From the NCBI RefSeq assembly GCF_000237925.1, contig NC_031502.1, positions 58,897,943-58,961,942 of the forward strand: 64,000 bases of DNA. Reading direction: 5' to 3'. Under the pieces are notes generated by a model. That model worked only from the letters and a program-made list of their open reading frames with translations. It had not been told where the DNA came from and made no database searches. Of the stretch, positions 21,607-31,800 are shown one piece after another. The DNA comes from Schistosoma mansoni (taxonomy: Eukaryota; Platyhelminthes; Trematoda; Strigeidida; Schistosomatidae). The position numbers were made by a program, and so were the translations under genes. Within the stretch, counting starts at the first letter, position 1. Each line of letters opens with the position of its first letter.

Positions 21607-21992
21607 TTGTCAAATTCACTGGTTGAAAGCGTGAGTCAATTGAAGCTAGACCACCATGGAAAACCTAGAAACACTGGACGGCCGTTTCGTCCTATTATGG
21701 GACTCCTCAGCAGTGCGCATCCACGATCCCGCTCTCGCGAGCGAGATTCGAACCTAGGACCTACCAGTCTCAAGCCGAAGCCCCTAACCGATAGACCACT
21801 GAGCTGGCATCCAACGGTGTTAATGTCTAACTTCAACTGATCCACGAAGTTTAGCAACCATTCACCAATTGTCTTCAGTGAGTTCCTATCTCACAACAGA
21901 CGTGGTTTTGAACTCCACTGGTCACTGCTTCTCACTAGAGCTCCTAGATATACTTCTCAAAGTCACTAGTGAGCATATGATTATATTAATTA
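21607..21992 (-). repeat. Family-2 hammerhead SINE, near full unit, cut by assembly gap
   Basis: On the minus strand the unit runs from the outer ATCAGAAGGGG end at the gap, through a 5' region of about 150 nt, the tRNA-like head with B box (GGTTCGAATCTC equivalent near 21750), the ribozyme and the 3' tail ending near 21620. It is the best-preserved long copy together with 25245 and 58531. Confidence 0.8.
21672..21717 (-). ncRNA. Hammerhead ribozyme (family 2), intact core
   Basis: Minus-strand CTGAGGA, GTCC/GGAC stem II, GAAAC and GUC triplet are all intact. Five stem I pairs are kept (CACTG/CAGTG). Confidence 0.78.
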
Positions 21993-22202
21993 TCAGAAGG
22001 GGNNNNNNNNNNNNNNNNNNNNNNNNNNNNNNNNNNNNNNNNNNNNNNNNNNNNNNNNNNNNNNNNNNNNNNNNNNNNNNNNNNNNNNNNNNNNNNNNNN
22101 NNNNNNNNNNNNNNNNNNNNNNNNNNNNNNNNNNNNNNNNNNNNNNNNNNNNNNNNNNNNNNNNNNNNNNNNNNNNNNNNNNNNNNNNNNNNNNNNNNNN
22201 NN
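21993..22202. other. Assembly gap (210 N)
   Basis: A run of N. It begins right after the GAAGGGG end of one SINE copy. The first bases after it (22203..22245) are the 3' end of a family-2 copy in the opposite orientation, ending CCCCTTCTGAT. The gap therefore falls inside an inverted pair of these repeats. Confidence 0.95.
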
Positions 22203-22574
22203 ACTATGAAAAATACTAAATCTCCACAAAACCCCTTCTGATAAATTCATTAGTGTATGCCTTATTTTGGCCTTTGTAAAATATTACAATAACTATGGAC
22301 TTATAACTGTAGAGACTAATAATGAAGTGATTGTAAAACAATTATTCACTCAAATATTCTTCACTTTCGAAATATCTGTTGACTGTAGACAAATCTGAAT
22401 GTTACCCCTTAATCCTGTAAGGTATTGAAATTTACTTCGAGCAGATTTTCAACATTTCACCCACCTATCCCCAATGAGATGAAATCCCAGTAACTGTTTG
22501 GATTTATTGATCAAAAGTGATAGATAATATACCATTTTACTTTATCCGTAATTTAAATTTATGTATTCATAGGT

Positions 22575-23340
22575 TAAGGAATTTCGTCAAGAAGGTACAA
22601 GTATTTATAGACAGTTGTCTACGCGAAATGCTCAACATTCAGTGACCGGATAGTATCAGCAACAGAGTTCCATGGGAGAGGACAAACCACCTTCCACCTG
22701 AAGAGGAAATTAGGAAAAGACGTTGGAAGTGGATAGGACATACATTGAGGAAATTACCAAAGTGCATCATGTCAGTCAGTCAGTCAGCTACAACGTAGGA
22801 CCAGGCACATTTATGCATCGGTCCAAGTTCCCATACCTCGGAGCACAACAAAATGAACACCAGATTCATAGGAGTAGCTAATTTAGTGGTGGTAGTATAT
22901 AAAAGATAGGTTGTATATAAGGATATAGTATAGGAAGGAAGAAAGTTATGAAGCAATTTAATCTTAAGGTTTAAGGGAAGATAAAGAGTGTATACACCTA
23001 CGCCATTGTGATCGATTCTGAGCCATGTCACCTAGAGTCTCCAACCATTGGTTACGATAGTCACGTGGACCCCAACGAAGTAGTCTGCATCCACCAACAT
23101 GGCTCAGACTAGAAGTTAGTGACTTTAAGCATCGATGCCACGAGGTAAGCCCTAACTTGGAATTGTGAAGGGAAGCGGAAAAGAGGAAGGCCAAAGAACA
23201 CATTATGCCGGGAAATAGAAGCAGATATGAAAAGGATGAATAACAACTGGAAAGGATTGGTTGGGACAGGGTTGGATGGAGAAAACTGGTCTGCGGTCTA
23301 TGCTCCTCCACGAGGTGTAACAGGGGTAAGTAGGTAAGTA
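22575..23340 (+). pseudogene. SR2 3' end interrupted by another retrotransposon
   Basis: Plus-strand SR2 C-terminal coding and 3' end at 22575..22772 and 23143..23340. The interruption falls inside the segment that in the copies at 10560 and 11360 runs unbroken from GGACATAC through AACTTGGAAT. The parts read on into each other when the insert (22773..23142) is removed. Confidence 0.8.
22773..23142 (-). mobile_element. RTE-like 3' end inserted in SR2
   Basis: A minus-strand, strongly 5'-truncated RTE-like insertion with C-terminal coding (D-M-A-Q-N-R-S-Q-W-R-R), 3' UTR and a (GTCA)n tail at 22773. Its translated frame at 22780..23031 is identical to that at 30246..30497 on the other strand, so the two copies are very young or one is a duplicate of the other. 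Confidence 0.85.
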
Positions 23341-23686
23341 ATTACATTTTTCAAAGAATTTGATATTATCGAAAATCATACATGGAAACTGAAAAAAATT
23401 CTTTCTTTATCATTTGAAAATACTAAAAAAAATTTATAGAATTAAATGATTTCATAGTGTGTTATTCAATCACTTATTACGTACAACAAATAAATATTGT
23501 ATTGCGTATTATTTGTCGCTACCGAAAAAGAAACAGACATAAGAATTTCGTATTTCCTTTTTTTATCCATTACCATTTTTGACTGAGTTAAATACGATGA
23601 AGATATAAAAGATAGTTGATACTTTAATGGTTACCGGATAACAATAATAATAATGGTAATACTATCACTACTACTACTACTACTAC

Positions 23687-23722
<36 letters not shown>

Positions 23723-24475
23723 TAAAACGCGTAATATTCCATCGTACGATTAGCTTATATAGAGTTCGAATATAGATATATAATAATAATAAAATGTAAC
23801 TTTGTTCATTGATTGTTATTGTCATTAATTATTTTGTTATATTCATTGACTTTGATCTGTATAATAATTCAACAAAAAGATACAATACAAAGTATACATT
23901 TTTTTAAACAAGTTGGTCAAATTATCTGGCAAACTATTATATATATATCAGTGATCTTGATTGCTGTCAGAGGTATGAGGGAAGTTATCATTTCCCGGCT
24001 GCCCACATCGTGGAATGGTTCTTCTAGAGGTACCTGAAAAGGAAATTGGATTAGAAGTGGTCTTAGTGACCTAAGGGCGTGACCGCAGTGCCTAAGGGAC
24101 AACTGCTTGAGGTCGGTCACATACGACTTTTTTGTGTTAGCTCCGTACTTGTTGGGACCTAACTGCCGGGGACGGATCAGTGTGATTACGAGAACCTCAT
24201 AAGAGACAAAGGTGCAGACTCCATTACTTACAAGATTTGTGTTGTTAATTATTCAGATCACTGAGGACAAAAATCTTATTATACTGAAACACTGTCTAGT
24301 GTATTAGCCAGGTTAGCATTATTGTATATATATATTGATAATACTTAAGTCGTAGAGGATAACTTTGAGTTCAAAATAGATCGTTTACTTGAAAGTAGTT
24401 GCTCACATAATAACGTCTTTACTAATCGTAATAAAAATGTATGCAATTGATTAGACAACGAAGGTACAACAAAGT
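23341..24475. other. AT-rich stretch with microsatellites, unassigned
   Basis: Contains the trinucleotide run at 23667..23721. 23965..24260 is richer in GC than its surroundings and may be part of an unrecognised repeat, but I see no ORF or partner copy in the window. Confidence 0.4.
23667..23721. repeat. (ACT)n then (AAT)n microsatellite
   Basis: About seven ACT units pass directly into a longer AAT run. Confidence 0.9.
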
Positions 24476-24969
24476 TGTTATATCCCGTGGAGATTTATGA
24501 ATGGTAACTCAGAGAACTATCTACGGACCAATATAATTTGTATATTTCCTATTGCATAATTGTTAAGTAACTTAACTATTCATATTCATGTCCCTCTTAA
24601 TATAAGCTTTATTTTGACCTATAGACTATTATTATACGATTTACCATTCTTGAGTTATCCCTAGTCTATTGATTACTGTTCCCCCTATTCACAGCCACAT
24701 TTGGCCAAATCTTGTACAAATGTTATTTTCTATTTTATGGTACAATGTGGTCTGTTTGATTGATTGAGAATAATGATTCATATTGCAGAGGCTGTTATTG
24801 GTATTCTGGACTGAACTGGCTGGGCTAGGCAGAAAATAGGACTGACAAGTAATCAAGACTGCTCATAACGCTTTTGTGTATCATTGGGTGATCGATAAAT
24901 TAGCTGCTCTCTAATTGGCGGTTATATCACTCATATATTAAACAGGGAACGCAGTCAATCGATATAACA
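24476..24969 (-). mobile_element. Solo LTR of an LTR retrotransposon
   Basis: The 494-bp unit has perfect terminal inverted ends TGTTATATC/GATATAACA, the TG...CA form typical of LTRs, and no internal region beside it. Sister copies are at 56666..57164 and 47125..49744 (the latter split by another element), all with the same internal order of blocks. I see no clear target duplication. Confidence 0.75.
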
Positions 24970-25244
24970 ACTGGGCACGCACACGACATAACAAAAGTAC
25001 TGGCAGTGTGTTCAAAATTATAGTAACGAAAATCACAAAGGATTATATGAAAGTATATTTAAATAAGTTACGAATAACTTTTGTGATATTAAACATTGAA
25101 ATATTCTCCAGTGTTAAATTCATTATATGAAATAACTAGATAAATTGATCCATTGTTGCTTTAACCCTTTCTCTTTATTGACCTTCTATGTGAATTTCAG
25201 ATACTTTATGGTTCATATAGTAGATACTTAACTAATATTTAGTA

Positions 25245-25712
25245 ATTTTAATAGTTAAGATCCTGAATCAATTGAAGCTAGACAACCATGGAAAACCTTG
25301 AAGCACTAGACGGCCGTTTCGTCCTATTGTGGGACTCCTCAGCAGTGCGCATCCACGATCCCGCCTATCGAGATTCGAACCCAGGACCTATCGGTCTCGC
25401 GCGCGAGAGCTTAACCTCTAGACCACTGAGCCGGCATCCAACGGTGTTAATGTCTAACTTCAACTAACCCACAAAATCGAGCAACACATCCACCATTGTC
25501 TTCAGTGGGTTACTCTCTTACAACAGACCCGGTTGAACTCCACTGCTTCTCACTAGAACTCCAGGGAATACCTCCTGAAGCCAGTCACTAGTGAGCATAT
25601 GATGATTAATATCAGAAAGGATTTTTGTGGATATTATTGCTTCAAATGACTCATGATCTCAACTATTAAAATTACTATAATATACACAAAAACCCTTTCT
25701 GATATTAATATT
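25245..25712 (-). repeat. Family-2 hammerhead SINE with folded-back end
   Basis: The minus-strand unit spans the 3' tail (25245), ribozyme, tRNA-like head (B box near 25375, A box near 25425) and the 5' region to about 25640. From 25640 to 25710 an inverted (plus-strand) copy of the 3' tail follows, so the element is flanked by opposing tails. TAATATTTA occurs on both sides (25232 and 25703 areas) and may be the target duplication. Confidence 0.75.
25303..25348 (-). ncRNA. Hammerhead ribozyme (family 2), intact core
   Basis: Minus-strand CTGAGGA, stem II, GAAAC and GUC are intact. Stem I is GCACTG/TAGTGC with one G-U pair next to the cleavage site. The stem II loop has CACAATA in place of CATAATA. 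Confidence 0.75.
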
Positions 25713-26525
25713 TAATAGTTTATTCGTGTATTTAAGCGAATTTATTGAAAATTCATTTCTTTCGAAAAAGGTCCTACCCGATTACTTGATATACTTTTGT
25801 GATTGGAATTCCATCAAAACTGTTTTGGTGTTTGTATAAAATGATAAATACATTGTATATAGTTACACGTTTTAGTTGTATGTCTGTTATACGCAAGTGG
25901 ATTACCATTGTTTCCGCTGTCCTACTGCTTATACTCGGAGACGAGAACCACTGTAGTTTCTAAGACGCAAAGTAGGACCGGTGTGGATAAAAATTTATTG
26001 ACGCTCCAAAAACACGTTATTAGACCAAAAATATACGGATTTTCACACACATTTAGTAGTATCACATATAGGGAAAAATATAGTCACCGAATATTGAACA
26101 AAATTCCTAGTAAATTGGAACAAGAATGTTGACCTGAAAGAACGTCACAATGAACAAGAGTTCGCATCTGTCATACTGAATGAAACTTATACTGAATTGA
26201 TGCAAAATATATTGACTTGAAATGATGTCACATTATCGTGTCGTATCGATAACCTAATAAAACACGTACATGAATACTCACGATCATTCTTAGTCCTCAA
26301 GCGCTGATACATTCGTAGGTACTAGAAAACATTTGGATAGACCTGGGAGTTTCTATATCGTTAAAAGTATATAATACTATTGCTCATCCCAGTACATATT
26401 CATCCTTGATAAAGTATATGTCTCATTTAACATAATTTCTACTTACTCTGAAAACTGATAACGAACACCTCAAGCATTCTTTACAATATTGGATTCTCGT
26501 TGGATATATGATCTGTAATAATCTA
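25713..26525. other. AT-rich, no recognisable feature
   Basis: The short ORF at 25908..26132 has no recognisable features, and I see no shared repeats. Confidence 0.4.
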
Positions 26526-26529
26526 TACA

Positions 26530-27012
26530 GCAGTTACTCAGTATTATGAGACATAAGAACACATAAACACTGGTACAAGGGGATACCAAATACATATACG
26601 CCATACAATAACAATAAGGCCAGTAGAATTACCATTGATTTGTGTGAGGGCTGTGATACTGCCCAGATGCCCAAGCAGAAGCAGGTGGGTTTCTTAAGAG
26701 GCCACACACCGAGCCTTCGACTTAAAGGTCTAATCCACAAGACAGCGGAGCAATGTAAGGAGATGCAGTCCCATGGTAGCCGATGACCAACAATAGGTCC
26801 AAACGCCATTTGTCCCTTCAAGATCCCAAACCCCATATGCACCATTGGCTTGGAATAAGGGTTTTCCTACCCCCCCCTAGGTGGATCCTGCATATCCACC
26901 AACCCAGTTAAAGCACCGGACATTCGCTTTTCGTCCTCTCAATTTTGTAAACACCTCTACCGCGAGAAGACAGTGAGTAGGACTTCCTGGCATTGGCTGT
27001 ATACGCGTGGCT
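26530..27012 (-). repeat. 0.5-kb SINE-like element with RTE-type tail, worn
   Basis: A minus-strand copy of the element best seen at 31574..32091 and 33644..34171. It holds the tail segment (ACACATAAACACTGGTACAA) at 26560, the middle blocks and most of the 5' part, and is joined directly to a diverged SM-alpha unit at 27041. Confidence 0.75.
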
Positions 27013-27035
27013 ATTCGAATCTTCCTATTATCGTT

Positions 27036-27235
27036 TAGGACTACAGTTGATCAGTCTCTTATTGGCATCCTGTGAGGATTGTCTCAATGTCGCCTTAAAT
27101 CACAAGCATTATAAACAGAGATGAATGGTGGCTAGCGGTAGAATGCGTAGTGCGCGTTTCGTTGTCCTCGAGACACATCAGCTGGGTGTACCTGCACCTG
27201 ACTATTTTTATTATAAACAACCATGAATCACTCCC
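27036..27235 (-). repeat. SM-alpha-like unit, diverged
   Basis: The minus-strand SM-alpha tail (ATTGATCAGTCTCTTATTGGC-type block at 27036) and ribozyme region (27150..27200) are recognisable. On the minus strand the core reads CTGATGT, so A9 is changed, and stem II is disrupted. GAAACGCGC is still present. The tRNA-like head is missing. Confidence 0.6.
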
Positions 27236-27299
27236 CTCTCGTACATCAGAGCCAATGAATGAACTAATTCGTTTTAGGTCCATTGATATATTCTATTAA

Positions 27300-28496
27300 T
27301 TAATGTGGTTTGAGGATAATCGTCAAGTTACATGATGAGTTGAAGGGAAATTGCATTCCAACTTAGTGATCTAAAGGTATTAAGCTTACCATAAGGCTAT
27401 TAAAGTGTTAGGTTTGATCCCGTTTGAATCTTAGAAAATAGAATGTGCATATAGCTGGGAATGGTCAAATTAAGACTATACAGTTACCCAGTTTTTAATG
27501 CCTTTCAGATGGTGTTAGTGAATGACGAGAACTGCTTTCTCTTTAATAGTTTCGGCTAGTTGAGAAAACTTTAACCAAATTAAGTCCTCATTTGTTGATG
27601 TATTTATTAAATAATTACTAACTTCCACAGATTAATGATCATAAAATGCAACCTTTAAGATTTATTATCATGTTTTTTATCACTGATTAGTCCAACTTCC
27701 CATATGAAGCAAGTTACACTGGTCGAAGCTTTTGTTTTTTAAGCATATGAATATCTTAAAGCATGACCGTGCGAATGTGTGGTTAAGATGGTAAAGACTT
27801 CAACTTTGTACATATTTTGAAGGTTAGGTGACACACTATAAAAGCTTTATGGTGGTTAAAGGGTATTAAACAGAAATGAAATGTTTTTAGATTTCTTCTT
27901 AGTATTTACGGAAAGAACTTATGTACTGGAAATACAAAGCGATTTCATTATCTATGGGAATATCCTACCTTATTTTAAAAAAAATATTGAATCTAATTGG
28001 CATTGTAAGAAAAGGATACGTTGCTTAATAAGAAATTCTCGAATGTCTATGTATGTTTTCTGTTAATAACGTCGACCAAAGTTGAAGTGTGAATAAAACA
28101 TTCCCCCTATTTATAGCAATTCCCATATGATTTTTATTATGTCAACTCGATATGTTTATAAAGAATTTCTCCTTAAGGGCATTTCTAAACATGTATGGTT
28201 AGGTTTTTATCAACAGACTATGGACATAGTTTGTTTGTTCCATTTCTTAAGCAGGACCCCTCTATTTGTGAAAACTAAACATTGTGTATTAGCTCGATAA
28301 ATCAAACCTCAGATATTGTTAGTGAGAAGATATTGACAACATGGAAAGTAAAGGATTAGAAATAATAATATTAACAATAGCAGAAATACATGTACATACT
28401 CACACGCACCTCATTCGTATTTTGAAATTACAAGATATTAGTCAAAACATCACAGTACTACCTCCTAAAAAAATAAGTAATATATATGTATATAAC
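27300..28496. other. GOSR1 downstream flank
   Basis: No further gene is seen. An AATAAA-type signal on the minus strand near 28134 could end the GOSR1 transcript. A tRNA-like segment near 27365..27425 is too degraded to assign. Confidence 0.4.
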
Positions 28497-28898
28497 TCAA
28501 AAGAAGCGGTAAATTAGCAGAAACACAACACAACAGCCGATGACTAGCCCCAAAACAATTGAGTCTTGTTTGTGTCTCCAGTCAATTTTATTGATCAGTT
28601 TCTTTACCTGTGGAAAACGGGAGCTTAAACTCGATAGGCCTGTTGAGGCAGTACGTAGTGCGAAGCGTTGGGCACGTAATGCTGCTCGTATTGTTGATGC
28701 TGCAGCTAAATGTTCATCCAACAGACGATTAGAGCGATGGTATTTTTCTTGTTCATCCAGAAGTAAACGAGTTGAACTAGATATATTTGACTGTAAACCG
28801 GAACGTTGATTACCACCGGAAGAATCTACATCAGATTGAGGTTTTGAAGTAAAATCACCGCTTAGATTTACAGTTGTGGAGTTTGTATCTCGATAAAC
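28497..28898 (-). CDS. GOSR1: GOSR1 exon 3 (SNARE helix, membrane anchor)
   Basis: An acceptor AATATAG precedes 133 codons and a stop. A Ser-rich linker is followed by L-L-L-D-E-Q-E, the SNARE heptads around L-R-A-Q-R-F, S-S-R-F-P-Q-V-K-K-L-I and a C-terminal hydrophobic helix of about 20 residues. Confidence 0.92.
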   Translation of the reverse strand, partial: VYRDTNSTTVNLSGDFTSKPQSDVDSSGGNQRSGLQSNISSSTRLLLDEQEKYHRSNRLLDEHLAAASTIRAALRAQRFALRTASTGLSSLSSRFPQVKKLINKIDWRHKQDSIVLGLVIGCCVVFLLIYRFF

Positions 28899-31800
28899 CT
28901 ATATTTTAAAGGAACAAAACAACGTGAAACACATATAAAGAAGAAATACTAAAGGAACACAAAGAAGAAATATCGTTCGTAATAAGCAACGCATCAAAAG
29001 ATGTGGTGTCTTATTAAACACCAATTAAAGACCAGTTTATGCCCATGGTTGTTTTTGAATATCACATTGTCTGCTCGGCATCTCAGGATTCACGGATTGG
29101 CTAGCCTACAATACATAGCCTTATTTGTGCTTACTACTTTTATAACAGTGACAGTGTATATTACAGAAGCTAAAGTGGAAGATATGTGTATTGAAACCAG
29201 AATCTTATACATAGTGGTTAAAATGCTCAGCATTCAATTACTGAATGTCAGGCCCAAATCCACTTTACCTACATCGATTTGGAAAACTGATTCGTATCAT
29301 TACCCCTTCTCGGAAATTGTGGCTTGAAGACAAGTACGTAAACTAGTACTGAGTAAATGAGTCGGATTTAATATTTAATACTGGCATTGAGAGTTTACTC
29401 AAACATTCTTGTAATGTCACTCAAAGAGTGTAGAAGGTTTAATCTTGCTAATAATTCTACCAAACACTACTGTATATTGGAAATCAATGAAAGCATAGAG
29501 ACAACAGACTATTTTTTTAAGGGAAATATCCACAAATTATAATCTACGTTTTCTTGATTGGATATCATTATTGTTTGTGGGCTGTGAGACTGTTTAGCCC
29601 CTAAGAAGGGACAAAAAAGGTGTCGTTTCAGTGAAAGAAAAAGAAAAGCCACAATGGACGCTATTTGATACAAGCAAGTCATAACCTTAGAGGGATTCGA
29701 AGCTAATTCATCAAGATCAGTCGCTCTGCATAGCTTTAAATTAGTTAATGCAATCCAGTAAAAAACTTCAGATTCTTGTATTCAAGTTGTCAGTGGATAG
29801 TCAGCGAATACTTAGGAGTAACTGAGGTTGCCGTACAATATCTGACATTCGTTTAGTAATGCAAGATGATTTCGTAAGAATTTACATCAGACAGAGGAGT
29901 AATGTACAACTTCATCCCATACGTCTACGTCTGCTACGCCTAATGATAACACAAAGTGGAAATTAACAAAAGGACGCTGATAGAGTAGCCAGATGTGAAA
30001 TATTTAATTAAGGATAAACAGTGAACACGTTTCAATACAAGTGGTTTTGAGGTGTATCACCAGGACCCTTCAAACGCATATGCTGACTAGTGTAGGGGAT
30101 GGTTGGAAAAGAGTTAGGGGCGGCCAAACCAAAACGTGGCATCAAAGCTTGAAGTCACTAACTTCTAGTCTGAGCCATGTTGGTGGATGCAGACTACTTC
30201 GTTGGGGTCCACGTGACTATCGTAACCAATGGTTGGAGACTCTAGGTGACATGGCTCAGAATCGATCACAATGGCGTAGGTGTATACACTCTTTATCTTC
30301 CCTTAAACCTTAAGATTAAATTGCTTCATAACTTTCTTCCTTCCTATACTATATCCTTATATACAACCTATCTTTTATATACTACCACCACTAAATTAGC
30401 TACTCCTATGAATCTGGTGTTCATTTTGTTGTGCTCCGAGGTATGGGAACTTGGACCGATGCATAAATGTGCCTGGTCCTACGTTGTAGCTGACTGACTG
30501 ACTGAAACGCATTTGTCTCAAGTTCAAAGGATCAGTAATAAAGGTACTTATAATTTCCCATGCATATATTCAAGAAAAACCCTTAAAATAACAAAAATTA
30601 CTTACAGATCCTAAAAGGTTTTCACGTTCACGTGCAGCAATGAGTTTGGCCTTAGTTTGACGAAACTCTTGAGCATAATCACGAAGAATTTCACGATGTC
30701 GTTTAGCTGTATGCAGTTGGCTAAGTCTACCAGCTGCCATATTAGTAGGATTAAGTGGGTTTCGTGCAGCACTGTCAAAAGAGGTAGGTGTAGCTTCTGT
30801 TTCAGGGACAAAAGTTGCCATCCGTTCATTGATTTGAGTAAGTCTGTATATTAACAAGGTATATTAGATAATATGTGTCTGTGAACATAACATCCCTAGT
30901 GTTTAAATAGATTTGGACGAAATATGAATGAAAAATACCGTAACTGAGTTCTATTTACTGAGGATGAGTCTTAAACTAAAAAGAAGTTGACACAAATGGT
31001 TCTCCAAGTTCCAGTTGTCTTTCTGAAGTTGGTCAATAATAAAAATTATAAAATTAAACAAATCTATATAAACCTACTAACTGACATTTTTTTGTATTTA
31101 TAAACTGAAAGATGTTTAGAAAATCACTTGTATTAATTAAGATCGCTGTGTGGTTGGTATCAAAAACGGAAAATCCAGTAAAACTAAAGAAGTTATACAA
31201 TGATAAATCTCCACTTAGTTTTAACTTAATTCATACATTTTTAACCTGAAGATATGATCAAATCAATAACATGCATACCGCATATAACTAACATGCTTGA
31301 ATCCTGTATATTAAAGATTCCCATTATAAAAATTAGAACAACACATGTAAGCGAACAATTGTTTTCAATTAGATCGTCATCAGGTTTTACCCTAATATAC
31401 ATGAATATTTATACGAACAGCACACGCGATTAAGTTGGTCACATTCAAATCCTTCCTACACCTAATAACTCTCTTATCTCCACAACCAACCCTTCTCACG
31501 TCCCTTTATCACCTCACACCGCTGGAGCAAACCATCCGAGTACGCGGAACGTTATTCCTGGTCTCCTGAAACCGCCCCCAAATGCCCTGGTACGGCCGAG
31601 AGTGGGGAGAGTCTACTCTCCCTCTCGAAATGCTCGCACATGGCCAGCGAATATATAGCCTCTGCCAGGGAAGTCCTACTCACTGCCTTCTCATGGCGGG
31701 GGTGTTGTTTACGAAAGTGAGAGGACGAAAAGCGAATGTCCGGCGCTTTAACCGGGTTGGTGGACACGGAGGGTCCACCTAGGGGAGTTGGAAAACCCTG

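Noticed and set aside
21869-22250. ORFs spanning 21869..22219 (+) and 21993..22250 (-)
   Set aside because: They consist mostly of N from the assembly gap.
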